This document shows, piece by piece, positions 22,250-35,229 of a DNA stretch of 64,000 nt. The stretch comes from Multifurca ochricompacta. Lineage: Eukaryota; Basidiomycota; Agaricomycetes; Russulales; Russulaceae. The notes under the pieces are model-generated. The model had not been told where the DNA came from, ran no database searches, and was given only the letters and a program-made list of their open reading frames with translations. The position numbers and the translations under genes are program-made. Numbering within the stretch: position 1 is the first letter of the stretch; every line of letters begins with the position of its first letter. The DNA is taken from assembly GCA_022496185.1 (NCBI GenBank), contig WTXG01000099.1, positions 62,001-126,000 of the forward strand, in the 5' to 3' direction.

Positions 22250-25200
22250 ATGCCTACCCTCACTCAAACCACAGGCTTAAAACTAGCGCCCCTTTACGTT
22301 CAGACCCTCTTGAGACATTATTATGGAAAGGTAGTCAAGGACCCGACCCCCTCTCGCGTCTCTTTACGCAACGAAGAGCTTTTGTATGACCAAGTTTTTT
22401 ATATTGTCAAGGTATGTCGTGTGCCTACCTTGTCCTCTGTTCTCATAGTCTCATTTGCGTTATGTGTAGCAACTCATGCAAGATGCGACGGCGTATGTTC
22501 TCATCTTCCACACACTCATACATAGCTCATAGCTGACGTTCGTCTTATAGGCATACAGTCGAGGAGTTTCAAGACTTTACCAAGGCGCGAGCGTTATCTC
22601 CTCCCTGGGCAAGCTCCACCCGCACTCTCATCCCTCTATCTTCCTGCGACGCTGCCGCCTCGCATCTCATAAAAGCGTTTGGTGGCGAACAAGTCATGAA
22701 ACAGACCGTTGGTGGTACCAAGTGGTGGCAAGTCCGCAGCGATCAGGGGTATGCTTCTCCGTTATTTTTCGCTTTTGGAAACCCACACTTATCCTTTGGT
22801 CCTAGGGTTGAGGCCGAGTGGATCACTGCGGAGAAGCGCCAACACAAATCGCAACGACATGGAAAGGGGTCAGAGCATAAATTGACCTCTGTCCGACCTG
22901 CCTCTTCGGATGATTCAAGTGAAGATGATGAGGAGAGCAGCGCCGACAGACACGGAACGGATAACATGCCGTGCTTACTGTATATTCATGGGGGTAAGAA
23001 TTATCATTTCCGCAACGGCCGGCTTAACTATTTTGTGTTGACGAATTTATGCTTACTAGGAGGATACTACTTCGGAAGCGCAGACGGAGGCAGGGGCTCC
23101 TTAGAACGTTACGCACAAAAGATCCGAGGCCGCGTTTTCGGTGAGAGCTCCTGCTTTCCCCGATAGCCCCGTAGTACTAAGCCACTTCGATCACATAAGC
23201 CGTCGACTATCGTTTGGCTCCGCAATACCCATTCCCCTGTGCCATTCAGGATGTACTTGCAGCTTGTAAGTCTGAGCCATCCGTCATTCTGACCCCGTTG
23301 ATCAACTTACCTTGGCAGATCTGTACCTTATCCAACCACCGGTCGGCGCTTCCCACCACCCTATAAATCCAAGCAATATTGTTATTGCTGGCGACTCATC
23401 TGGAGGAGGACTTGCCCTAGCACTCTTGCAGGTTATTCGCGACGCTGATCTCCCATTGCCGGCGGGGGGCGTCTTGGTCTCGCCATGGTGCGACTTGACG
23501 CACTCCTTCCACAGCATTACAACTAACACCGATACGGTGTGTAAACCATCCTGCTAGAGCTGCTTCCTTTTTTCTTTTCCTAATTGAGTAATCGACAGGA
23601 TGTCCTTCCAGCGACTGGCTTGTCGTTACACAAGCCTAGCCTACTTTGGCCACCTCCTTCCGCCGATATGACCTCGCAGGTTCATACCCGTACACGCATG
23701 GTCGCCAACGATGTGATGCATAGCCAAGGTTGTGAGAGAACAGCATCTAGTTCCAGTCAGGCGCCGAAGAACGAGCCGGTGGATGACCGGACGCATCCCC
23801 AGTTTCAATTCTACGTAGAGAACAGGCTTTTACGACATCCCCTTGTGAGCCCCGCTTTGGGCTACCTCGGCGGCCTTCCGCCACTGTTCTTCATCGCGGG
23901 GAACGGCGAAGTGCTGAGGGATGAGATTGTCTACACGTATGTAGTTTTTTTTTGATCCCCGGATCGTGAAAAGGGCTGTCAACTGATCGTGATTTCCACA
24001 TAGGGCACATCGCGCAGCACATCCTGAGAAGTTCTCAGTGAGTGATGACGTGAAAATGTTTTACCCAACACTCGAAAAAGCCAAAGACAAGATGCGGTCC
24101 ACTCCTGTGCACCTGCAGATTTATGATGGTAGGTGACAGTCTCCGCACACGCATTCGGCATGTGGTGCTCATTTTATCAATGGTGATGGTAGATGCCGCA
24201 CACATCCTGCCCAACCTATTCCCTTTTACCACGCCTGGAAAGTTCTGCATACGTGCCATCGCAACGTTTGTCAAACAAGTCACAGGCTCACCATCAAAGA
24301 CAAAAACACTGCTAATGCCGTCCCTTACTCAAGCCAGCACATCTTCCGATGATTCCTCCCTAGATGCCCACCACCATAAAAGCTCTAGCGCATCCGGTTG
24401 TGTCGGCCCGTTTCCTGATACGCTCCCGATAAAGGGTCAGGCACGACTGCGGCCCGAAAGCAAGAGACAAATAGTGGCTTCGCTATCGCAAGCAGCTGTG
24501 CGATTCAGAGGCCGAGGTGCTAATATCTTCCGATTCGGGAGTGAGGAAAATTATTTGGTGGCGGACGTTTCGTTGCGGAGTAGCTCGCTCGACGGTGGGC
24601 GGTCGAGCATTGAACTCGCAACTAAGGAAGGTGTTTACGCTGGAGACCGCACGGTATATAACAATACATGGGTAAGGTTCACAAAAAAAGTAAATTTTAT
24701 TCATATCAACTAATTCCCCTCCCTCCCCCCTTTGCACTTTCAATTAACAAAAGTCTGCGGAACATAATAAAGGCATGATCCGGGAACGAGTTTCAACACA
24801 AGGCGTCGTCCGTCCTCTGGAAGACGAATCTAAACTCCCCGCTTTCCAACTGGCCTCTTCAGACGTTGGCGTGATTCAAGAGAGCGTCCTAAGGCGTTAT
24901 CTCGCGGCTAAGGAACAGGCAGATCAAAAATTTGCGTCGACGATCAAGAGCATCGAGAAGCAACGAGCAAGAAATGTGGAACGGGCGAGTAGGGAACTCG
25001 CGCAACGTGCCTCCGCTCTTCGGGATGTTCTTCGCCATGGGGTTGGCTGCTGCCACTACAATAACAGTGATGGCGGTGGTGGTGATGGCGATGGTGATGG
25101 TGATGATGGGATGGAGAAGAGTCATCATCGGTATCGATGGAGACTTGCTTGGGCACTTGATCCTGAAGAGCGCCCGCCGCCGAGTAGTATCGTCGGGCGG

Positions 25201-25596
25201 TTAGATACAGAGGAAGCATCTCGTTTGGCGAGAGCGGCGGATCAGGGTTTATTGTTGTTGCTGGGCGCTTTAACCATTGGCGCTGGCAATGGTGGTCGGG
25301 TCACTGGTTCAAGCTCAAGTTCGGGTTCGGGTTCGGGTTCGGGTTCGGGTTCGACTTTGACGGGTTTAGGTGGTTCGTTGAGGAGTGGTGCAGCGGCGAT
25401 AATGGCTGCTTTTTTCGCCGTCAAGTTACAGTGGTCGTCGTCGTCGTCTGGTGATGGCAGGGTCGGTGTACCTTCTTCTGTTTTGAGTAGTAATGGGGGG
25501 GATAATGCTGGGGCTGACGATGGTGTTCCTGGGACTGGGACTGGGTTTATACGCAGTACTACTACTAACGTTAGAGAGGTCCATGTCACATGTTGA
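22250..25596 (+). CDS. Long HSL-type alpha/beta hydrolase, paralogue 1
   Basis: Predicted carboxylesterase or lipase of the hormone-sensitive-lipase type. Eleven exons: 22250-22411, 22470-22492, 22551-22748, 22806-22993, 23060-23140, 23200-23265, 23319-23536, 23599-23936, 24004-24128, 24193-24671, 24754-25596; 906 residues, phases consistent. The oxyanion-hole motif HGGGYYFGS is at ~189-197, the nucleophile Ser ~266 in GDSSGGG, the catalytic Asp ~420 in LRDEIVYT and His ~470 in DDAAHILP, so the triad is complete. At 906 residues it is nearly three times the usual 300-350 of the family, with inserts between motifs and a 440-residue C-terminal extension. That extension has MIRERV...[16 protein letters not shown], a Gly/Asp stretch and a Ser-Gly repeat (about 25313-25356). 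There is no signal peptide. Paralogues 2 and 3 follow on the same strand. Confidence 0.88.
25313..25356 (+). repeat. In-frame GGTTCG repeat coding a Ser-Gly run
   Basis: Tandem GGGTTC hexamers inside the last exon of paralogue 1 give an alternating Ser/Gly tract. Paralogues 2 and 3 lack it, so it arose or expanded after duplication. Confidence 0.85.
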
Positions 25597-25677
25597 AGCA
25601 ATATGTCTTGTTATATTTTATGTCGTCTGTCTCTTTTACTTTTATCATGTAATTTATTGGATATTGAGCTATTACTA

Positions 25678-25990
25678 AGTGTTAGCTAAATGTGGTAAAG
25701 ATATCTGTTGTGGTCAAAAACTGAAGTCAACGCATACAAAGTACCTAACTTTTATACTACACAGAGGAGGGTGAATATAAGGAGAATAAATATAACTATC
25801 TATTTGTGAAAAAATACAAAGGAACGTGTTGTGCGTGCAATGCGGAATTATCTCTGAACAGTTACTGACGCACTTAAGATTATCTTATCTATTACGATCA
25901 TAAACCCGGTGTCCAGTCCCCAACACCCAACAATCTGGTCACTACTGGCCCATCTCAACAAATAGTGCCGAAATATACAGCCACCCCATG
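25678..25990 (+). repeat. Dispersed repeat, GTTAGCTAAAT / TGTGGTCAAAACTGAAG family
   Basis: Shares ordered blocks with 59335-59680: GTTAGCTAAATRTGGTAAAGAT, TGTGGTCAAAA(A)CTGAAGT, TTTTATACT, GTGTTGTGCGTGCAATG, a TTAGATTATCTTATC-type block and GGCC(C/T)ATCTCAA. No coding sequence. It lies just downstream of hydrolase paralogue 1. Confidence 0.7.
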
Positions 25991-26980
25991 AAAAATGGAA
26001 GCATACCTGCTCTTTGCATTCCCTCAGTCAAACACCCTCAAAGATGGTGCCAGTTCCTGATTGTTGAGGCCTAGGAATTGGAACTCATCACCAGGTAAAG
26101 GGTCAAAAGAGGGGAACATCAAAGAAACAGATATATTTTTGAAATGGATGGTGTGTACAGCCATTGGGGAGCAAGCAGGCAGGATTGGGTTTCATTCGGA
26201 TATTTCCCCCCCTTTTCAATGCCGTCTAATGCCGTTGACGGCCGTTTTTGTTTTTTTTTTTCGACAGGTGTCGGTCCACGGATGATTGAGTTTAGTCTGG
26301 TACGGCACGGGTGCGGTCATTGTATTACGGATCCGTCCATGCCGTGAGGTACGGCTACTGTGGGCAGCCTTAGACAGGACAGACAACTAGGACCCCAGTG
26401 AGGCCTTACACGTCAAGTCAAATAAACATTAAGCAAGCGCGCGCGCGGGGCGCCGTACGCCCCGTGAAAGTCGTCCATCTTCCTCCCCCCCCCCCCCCTC
26501 CCCTCCTCGAACACGACGATAAATAGATCACATAATTGCAGATTTATATCTATTCCGATTTTGAACGGGGGTTTTTTTGTTTGAAAAGTTGTTGATTGAC
26601 ATCATTTTTACACACACAGCGCTTACCTCCAACCAGTCAATCAGGTTGAACCAATCTAGGCTACAACCGCTAACTGCTACTAACTACTGGGAGAGGTAGT
26701 GAAATTCGATGCCATAGAATAGAACTTTGTTCACAAAAAGGGAAAAACTTGAATTGCTCAGGCTAAGGCTAGATTACATAGTACTTGGCGCTTCAGGAGA
26801 GGAGAGGAATCATGAATAATAAATAGGTCGGGGTTGTGAAAGAAAACAGGACAATGACTTTTACGGCCTCTCTGTATTTCCAATCGACTACATTGGCGCT
26901 CCAAGTCGTCCCAAAGTACAAGAACCTACAGAACATTTTTAAGGAAATAAATTGTAAGAAGATAGTTAATTAAATGTTAA

Positions 26981-27040
<60 letters not shown>

Positions 27041-27348
27041 CAGCAGCAGCAGCAGCTTTATCCATAGGTTAAAACGAAGTGAAGTGGAAGAATATATTGT
27101 ATGAGTTGTGGGTGTGTGTGTGTGGGCGTGGGCATGGGCTGCCTGGGAAGAAGGAAGGAGATCGACTTCCCACGTTCATTTCAAAGGTCCGTTGCACCGA
27201 AGCGGACAAATCAACTTTCACAATTGCATACAGAGACGTCCACTGTAAACAGAACAGATTTAATAATGACCCACCTCGTTGCCAATCCGTGTTACCAAAA
27301 CCCCCTCTCATTACTGTTGAATACTGCTATTCCCTACAGCGGAGGATC
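25991..27348. other. Intergenic between hydrolases 1 and 2; repeats only
   Basis: Contains a decayed GCCGTCTAATGCCGTTGACGG stretch (26219-26370) matching an internal part of the 59084-60397 element, a poly-C tract (about 26486) and a TAG/CAG trinucleotide tract. No gene seen. Confidence 0.5.
26981..27056. repeat. TAG then CAG trinucleotide repeat
   Basis: More than twenty AGT/TAG units pass directly into about five CAG units, 290 bp upstream of the start of hydrolase paralogue 2. Confidence 0.95.
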
Positions 27349-30300
27349 ATGTCCCGCCTCCTGACAACAAAGACCACACTTAAATTTATGCCACTTGCAA
27401 TTGGCATCCTCTTGCGCCACTACTATGAAAAAGTCATCAAGGCCAAGAATAAAGAAGGCGCAGAAACGGAGAAGACATTCGTGCCATTGCGCTGTGAAGA
27501 GCTCATGTACGATGAGGCTTTTAGCATCACGCGGGTGTGTAATTCCTTCCCCCCCAGAGAAAATAAAGTTAATTAACCAGCATTGTCACTATAGAATATT
27601 TTGAGTGGAATAACAAAGTAATTACTTTTTTTTTTTATAAATTTGTGCATGCGTCGGAAACCAATCACTTGCGGCTGGTGCCGGTGACAGTCACACGGTC
27701 GAAGAAATGCAAGGCTTCACAAGTATTCGTACGCCCGCTCAACCCTCCTCACATGTCGTGAAACTTTACGTGCCCCGCTCCTGCTGTGCGGAAGCGGCCC
27801 GTGTGCTCGTCGAAGTGTGCGGCGGCGAGCGCGAAGCGAAGCGGGTCTTCGGAGGCATCAAGTGGTGGCAAGTGCGTGCCGCTGGTGACGAAGGGTACGT
27901 CCTGTTTTTCATTTGCGCACATTGTGTGATCGTTTATGCGGAGATTAACGTGGGATATTTCCTTTTTTTTTTTTTTTTTCTGTTAGGGTTGACGCGGAGT
28001 GGATGATGGATAAGAAAGATTGGAAAGAATTGAAGCGTCGAGAGAAGACACCGCCTGCAATATCGTCGACTCCAACTAGTCCTGAAATGAGTAGCGGAAG
28101 CTCGTCCGCTAGCCCTCGTCTGCCCCCACCGATTGGGGAAGACGAGAAGAGCGCGGATGATGCGGACGTGTATCACCCAGAGATGGACGAGATGCGTTGT
28201 ATGCTCTGGGTGCATGGAGGTAAGTTTGCAGGGTTACTCACTTGGTCTCCGCCCCTCCTCCCCTCCCACACTTTAACCATGTATTTTCTGCTTTGCAGGG
28301 GGTTATGTTTCTGGGAGCGTGGATCAGGAAAGGTCAGGAAACCCTCCATCACTTCTTCTCGAAACGAACGTTTTTTTTCTAATCACAAACACGTTTTTGA
28401 AGATACATGATACAACGTTTTGCGCGCAAGATACATGGCCGGGTATTCGGTAAGCCAAGACGCCAGTCCTCGTGTTGTTGCGTACAGGCGCCGGATCGGT
28501 TGATCAATGTGACTCCTATTGTAGCTCCAAACTATCGGCTTGCTCCTCAATACCCATTCCCTTGCGCCTTGCAGGACGTCCTCGCATCTTGTGCGTCCTG
28601 AGTTTACCCCTTCTGGTGTATTTCACACTGAGCGCTGAGGTTGTTCCTTTTTTCTCAGACTTGTTCCTCATTAGACCACCCGAAGGAGCCGCTCATCGTC
28701 CAGTCCACCCAAGCAACATTGTGATCGGAGGTGATTCGGCCGGTGGGGGATTGGCAATTGCGTTACTTCAAGTGATCCGTGACTCCGGACTTCCAGCTCC
28801 AGCCGGTGCGGTGCTCGTCTCACCGTGGTGCGACTTGCTCCATTCATTCCCAAGCGTCTTCCTCAATAAAGAAACGGTAAACATCCCAGTCCACCACCCC
28901 CCCTTACTTACCTATTTTTGTTTTTTGTTTTTTGGGACAGGACGTCCTTCCTGAGACAGGCCTTGCGATATTCAAGCCGAGCTCGGTTTGGCCACCCCCA
29001 CCCGACGACGTGCGCCGCAAAGTGCACGACCTGCTGCGCAGCAACGCCGTGCGTGAACGCGAACCAGCCGTCGTCCACTCGAAATCCCCGTCCGATGCGA
29101 GCACTACTGACCAGCCTGATGATGACAACATACAACCTAGAGTCGAACTGTTACCCCATTCGGTGATGGCGTCTACGGCGGTCGAGGCTGACGAAACCGT
29201 GCTGGTGAACGGCGAGGACGGGAAGTCTTTCAAGATCGCGCGTCAGATTCAGCTCTACACGACGAATGGGTTGCTCAAGCATCCAATGGTCAGCCCCGCG
29301 CTGGCTTATTTGGGAGGACTCCCGCCTTTGTTCGTGATTGCTAGCGAAAAGGAGGTTCTCAGAGATGAGATCATTTACACGTCAGTCTTGTTTCAGCAAT
29401 ATTGCAATTTGTTGTGCTGATCAGGATCCGTTGGTGATAAAGTGCTCATCGAGCGGCTCACCCAGAGAAATATGCTATCTCGGAAGAGGTGAAGAAACTA
29501 TACCCTGCGTACGAGGGAATAGAGAATAGAATGAAGCCGACAACTGTTCATCTTCAAGTATACGATGGTGAGCCATTTCCAACTAGCTCATTCATTTGTC
29601 TGAACTCGCGAGGATTGTAGACACTGCGCACGTGATCCCATTGATGTTCGGCGCTACGACTCCGGCCAAGTATTGTTACCGTGCTATTGCGACGTTCATC
29701 AAACATGTCACGAACATGCCACCCACAATTGCTTTGCAGAAGTGCAAGACCCCACCAGCGCGCACGTCGACAGTCCTCTCTGAAGAGATGGTCATTTACC
29801 CCGTTTCCGATGTGCCTTCACCACCGCTAGGATCGCAAGCCCCTGCGAACTTGCACGAACGCTCTCCGTCGTCGCCGAGGCCGAAAAGCCTCTCCCGTAT
29901 AAGCCGTTCGTTCCGGCAGAGAATTTCGCTATTCTCAGAATCGTCCCAGGCCAACTCTGATTTCGGTCGCGCTCAGGATGGACTCACCACGGAGGAGGAC
30001 ACCCTCTTGGCTGGGGATCCTATAGTTTACCATGGAGGATGGGTAAGCGCCGATGTGTTTTCTTCTAAGCGGGAATGTCATCTCACCGTTGCCATTGACA
30101 AAAACAGGTAAAATCGCCAGAGCATCAAGGCATGATTCGAGAGCGTGTGGCAATCAACGGGTCCATCCGGCCACTAGAGTCAGAGGAGGATATCCCCGCG
30201 CTCCAATTGCCACCTGAACAGTTGGGAACCGTCTCGGAGTACTTTGCGTGGATTTATCTCGAGTTCTCGGAGCGACAGGAGAAGAAATTCGCGGCGAAGA

Positions 30301-30737
30301 TGAGGAACGTCGCGAAGCATCGGGAACGTGCACTTTCCAAGGCTCAACCACGCCACGGTAATACGCGTGACATGGGGGACCGCGGTGGAGAAGGTATTAA
30401 CAGCGTTGATGGTGTTGACGGTGAGAAGGATGCGAAGGATGCGGCGTTTGGGGGTTGGGAAGAAGACCTCGATTGGATGCTTGATGCAAATGAGCGCCCG
30501 CCTCCGAGTAGCATCGTTGCTGCCGCCGAAGCGCTCAAGCTTGCACGAGCGCGAGGTGGTGGTGCGAATTCGAAGCGTCGTCATAGTCGAAGGGGAAGTA
30601 CGAATAAGTCCTCCGGGGACGTCGCCGTTCCGGAGAAAAGGCAGAAGAAGGAAGGGAGAGGAAGAGAGAGGGAGAGAGGGGAGACTACGTTTTGGTCTAG
30701 GAGAAATCTGAGGGGTTGCCGAGAGAGCAGGGCTTGA
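27349..30737 (+). CDS. Long HSL-type alpha/beta hydrolase, paralogue 2
   Basis: Twelve exons: 27349-27534, 27595-27617, 27691-27894, 27987-28219, 28299-28332, 28403-28449, 28525-28590, 28659-28876, 28941-29380, 29443-29567, 29621-30042, 30108-30737; 875 residues. Oxyanion motif HGGGYVSGS ~214; Ser ~291 in GDSAGGG; Asp ~479 in LRDEI; His ~529 in DTAHVIP. The 23-bp second exon is conserved in position and phase in all three paralogues. One intron splits the exon that is single (23060-23140) in paralogue 1. The extension has [16 protein letters not shown] and ERPPPSSIV. The last codons are out of frame with paralogue 3: in the other frame a Val/Gly-rich tail like that of paralogue 3 continues to a TAA at 30812-30814, so a small indel near 30715 has probably replaced the native C terminus. 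Function is presumed the same as its neighbours. Confidence 0.85.
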
Positions 30738-31786
30738 GCGTGGACGTCGGTGTTGTTGACGGTTCTGTTGGTGGTGCCGTTCCCGTTCCCGTTCAGGTCG
30801 CTGTGGCGGCCTAAGATACCGTGGGCGCTGCTGTTATAAGGCAGGGTGTGTTTTTTTTGTCCGTCCGTCCTTGGAAGCGTGTTGGCGTTGAGAGAGAGAT
30901 CTGGTGTATATCTGGGGGCTTTTTTTTTGGTTCGAGTTGAGGTTGACCCTTGATTCAATCGCATGACCCCTCATTATGTATAATGGTTTGTCCGTCGTCG
31001 TTGATATTCTGCTGATTGTATTCATACATACCCACAATGACTGTATCCGTTTTTTTTCTCATTGTCTTCTCTTTCTATAGGGGAGTCCGGCGCGTGACAA
31101 CTCCGGCTACGGGTGTGCTCTACACTACAAACAAAACACCTTCTGGTATATTCTTATTCGACGTGACTCTTCCTCCGACTTGATAGCTACAATCGACGTA
31201 GCTTTGTGTACAAGCACTCTTATGACCTTGCGTTGCAACTGTGAGCTCAACTTTAATCGATCAACCCTGCATGATCTCCTGTATTCAGCTCCAGCTGCTG
31301 TACTTTTTTTTTTGTTTTTTTTTTGTTGTTACATCCCTAACAATTAATAATCAGGTCATTCCTTTCTTGTAAATTCACGACTTTTTTCTCGAACGACAAG
31401 CCTGACTTATGCAACGCCGTGAACACCTCATGTCATGCTCAATGAGCGTTTGCCAGAGTTTAATTTATCCAGCGAGTTCACCCCTCTATTCTTGGGGGTG
31501 TGCTTTTGCTTTCCGTCTCCTTTATATTGTTTATCTTCTGGTTCTGGTTAACCTTAACGATACACATTGACTGGGGCCAGCCTTTCCTAGGCTAGCCTCT
31601 ATTCTCGTGGCGGGACCGCATCTCGTTAACCGGGACCAGGACCCTTCTTTCAGACCGTGTCGACACACGCACGGGCAGTCAATATGTGTGAAACATAGTA
31701 CCAGAAGAATCACAATTTGAAGCAACGCTAACAATCTACATTAACTCGACATTTCTGCCTCTTTTTGGCTTGAGGTAAGTATGTAA
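30738..31786. other. Intergenic between hydrolase 2 and the NLR pseudogene; no gene seen
   Basis: The first ~75 bp are the lost C-terminal frame and 3' end of hydrolase paralogue 2. The rest has poly-T tracts (31304, 31315) and no credible ORF. Confidence 0.5.
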
Positions 31787-34700
31787 TCAATGGGTCCCAT
31801 GTTTTGATAGTAAGTCCACGACCTCGGTGTATTCATTTGCCAACTGGAGTGGGGTCTTATCTTCGTTGTTCTTCAGGTCTGCGTTCGCACCGTGCTCGAG
31901 CAGCACGCGTACAGCCTCGAGAGCCCCAAAGCTTGCTGCGAGATGCAACGGGGTTGCAAGTTTCCTATCCTGGGCATTCACGTCTGCGCCGCGCTCCAAT
32001 AAAAGCCTTACAATGTTCGGGTAATTATTATTTGATGCCCCATGCAATGGGGTCCGGCCATCGTTCCTCCGGGCATTGATGGGTGCATTGCGCTCCAGTA
32101 GCATCTGAACAATGACGAGCTCTCCGCTGTTTACCGCCAGATGCAGTGGTGTGTAGTCCTCGTCATCAAGGGCGTTCACATCCATTCCGTGGCCGAGTAG
32201 CCACCGGACAGTGTCTATACACTTATCTAATGATGCTGCATGTAGAGGAGTCCAGTTTTCGATGCCTCGAATGTCCATGTCAGCACCGCGTTGATATAAT
32301 AGTTCTGCAATTTCGATGTGTTGCCGTTGCATGGCTGCCACCAACGGAGTCCTGTGACGGTTACACCTAGCATTCACGTGCTCCAGGTGCTTGAGTATGA
32401 GGCGCTCTGACAAGTCACGGAGTCCACACAGTGCCGAAAAGTATAGGGGACTATTCCAGGTTCGGACGGGTCCACCGGAGGGAAGAAATGGGTCCAGCTT
32501 TCGTCCATATTGTGCAACCGGAGCCATGCAGAAAAATGTGGCTTATCCATGTCAAAAAGGTCATCGATCCCTTCACTGATTCGTGACGACACATTCCCGA
32601 ACCGGGCATGATCAACCCAGTGTTGAGCAGCATATACTGCCAACGGAAAGCTACTCCCGTGTCGTCCGTTTCAACCCGATCGTTCAATCGCAGTAGAATA
32701 CCTAAACAGGCTTGCGCGAGGATGGTGTGAGCTGGCTCGAGGAGAATATGATACCGCGACGCATCTCCACTCGACCTCGCGAGCCGACTCGACGTCAAAA
32801 ATTCCTTGACCGAAAAATGCGAAAACTGCACCACTTGTGAGCCTTTGTCATCCACAACGGCTACCAAACTGGAGCACGTGGAAAGTACTGCTTGTTCTTG
32901 ATCCTCCCATCGCCAATCCGAATTTAACTTTGCAATTCCTCCTTGCCCAGAGCCAAAGTCAACAGCAAGGACCTCCGCAAGTTCATCCACACGTAGTGGC
33001 CGTACAGCGACTGTGAGACATTGTAGAGACGATGAGCGTGATCCCTGTTCGATTTGTTGATATCGTTCAATATTCTTTCGTATGTTTCATCTAGCGTTTC
33101 TGGCAATTCCTCGAGTATACGTCGAACACTTGGTGGAAGACAGTGCCGTAGAGTTTCCAACTGGCAGAACACCCATCGAAACCTGATTCAATCTGTAAGT
33201 AAGAGGAATGACAGGCATAAATGACCTTACATTCCGTCGGCTCTCTCGGATAGGGTCTCAACAACAAGAATCTTATCTTCCTCTCGCCATCTTCGCATTT
33301 TTGTGTCCGAGCGGACAACAGAGCTAACATAGTCGATGATATCTTTCTTTTGTCCACTTTGATCGTGAAGTGAGACACAGAGAGATGTCAGAGGTTCAAG
33401 AGCGGATCTAATGTCGATCTCTGGGCGACTAGTGACACATATGTGAAGATTTGGGAGGGAAAGGCCAATGAGGTCCTTTATGAGGTCAAGGACCTGTTCT
33501 CTTGGTGTTGGCATTCCAGAAGTGTTCGGACATTCATCAAGCGCATCCACGACGATGTAGACTGGGTCTTCATTTGGCAGTGACACCATCCCTTTCAGAC
33601 AATGGAACAAAATGTCATCGCTGGGCTGTCGCGCACCACTATCGTGTGTGGAATATATGCTGAAGAGAATGTCGCAACGAGGATCGGAACGAGCAGAAAG
33701 TTGAATTAGAAGGGAGAGAAGAAGGTTGTGGCGGCTTTGCTTGGTGGTGTCCCTGAAGTCGAAATAGAAATATGCCATATTTGCCAATCCTGCCTCGCAC
33801 ATAACTTCAATATCCTGGACGATGGTGGAACTGGTCGGCAACTATAAGCTCCATGAAACAAAAGATAATCGCGAATTGACGAACCAGAGGATGCTCTTTC
33901 CAGATCCCGCTAGGAAAATGTGATGCCATCAAGGCGAGTCGAGTCTGAAACGTTCAAAGGAACGTACGTTTTCCGTGGACCCATAAAAGTGATCCAGATG
34001 ACTTCCACTCGTTAAATGTACTGCCTTCGAAGAACCAAGACGCTGTTCCACTGTGATGAGTACCGCGGGCGATATTGTGATTAGTAGATGGGTCAGGTGG
34101 AGAGAGCCATCTTCGAAGATCTTGTCGCATTTGGCTTCCTGAGCATGAGCTTGAGCGCCTTCATCAAAAGCGGAGAGACGAAGGGAAATACGAACTCTTG
34201 ACTTGATCAACGGCGTTGGCGGTCTGTTGCATGACTATTCTGGCTTCATTTGCAGTCGTTTTTGCTTCCTTGCCGTCTATTCATACACACATTAGGAAAT
34301 ATCTGCCATATGCTTAGGTGTTCTGGTTACCTTCTATGATCAACTTTACCTTGCTATCGACTGCCATCACCTGGTCATCAACCCTCGTCACCTTGCTTTC
34401 AATGTTGTGCGAAATCTTCAGTACTTGCGCCGTCGCCATCAAAGCCTCATCGTGTGTCAACTTGTCCAGCCTTCCAAGCGCATCTTCAATATCCGTCCTT
34501 CCCGCCAATTTCTTCAAATATTTTTCTAAACAAAATCTGTCAAAGGCCATATCTCACTGAAAACAAACCCACTTGCTAATCCTTGCTTAATCTCTTTAGT
34601 TGCCAGAGCAAGGATACCAAGCACTTCGACCATGATCTTCACGATTATATCTGTCATCGCTGCAGTCGGAGGTACTTCCATATAAGTCTCCAGGCGTTTG

Positions 34701-35229
34701 AAAAAGTTCTCTACACGCTCGAACAGGTTACTGAGAGCTTCTTGGCTGCCGTTCACATCTTTTGCCGCCTAACAGATTTCAGAGCGCAGAATTATATAAA
34801 AGGCATGAGATGCTCACTAAGAGGAGGACGCCGATTCCAGCAAATATCACTTTTGCGGGCGAGAATACCTGTAGGGCAGACAGTTGAGCACGAAGGTTAG
34901 AAGGTATATATCGTCTTGAGACTTACTAGGCCAACACCCTCTCCGAGGGTCGCAGAAAATGCATAGAGCACATTTATGGTTGGGCTGAGCCATTTGTTCC
35001 ACTTTTCGTCACCGTCTCGGGATTGATTGAACTCGTGGACCTGGGTCTGAAGTACGGCCATGATGGCGGTAGGAGAGTCGCATGTTTGCAATTGGGCAGC
35101 TAGCGGATGTGTGATAAGATCACACTTTGTCTGCTTCTTGTACGCTTTCAATGCATGATCGAAAATGGATTGAAAATGAGCAGTGGGTGTGGTGGCCTTT
35201 GGTGAACTCTGTGACATGGTACCAGTCAT
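31787..35229 (-). pseudogene. NLR-like STAND gene (Goodbye-NACHT-ankyrin), frameshifted
   Basis: Intact relatives at 40651-44207 and 50472-53876 give the model. The N-terminal domain (FQSIFDHALKAYKKQTKCDL...) starts at an ATG at 35229 or 35217, and exon 1 ends at 34927. Exons for the FSPAKVIFAGIGV, AAKDV and KYLKKLAGR blocks follow; the NACHT P-loop GSGKS exon is at about 33905-33932 and the main NACHT exon (YIVVDALDEC, TSRPE) ends about 33230. The frame is then lost: one base is missing near 33025 relative to the intact copies (GTCTCTACAATG against GTCTCTTACAATG). Further shifts occur near 32655 and 32457. The seven ankyrin repeats (about 32460-31790) are open in themselves. Three independent shifts argue for a true pseudogene rather than one assembly error. 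It lies between hydrolases 2 and 3 on the opposite strand. Confidence 0.82.

Noticed and set aside
24889..25601. Minus and alternate-frame ORFs over the last exon of hydrolase 1
   Set aside because: Shadows of the real coding frame; their composition comes from the GGTTCG and GATGGT repeats.
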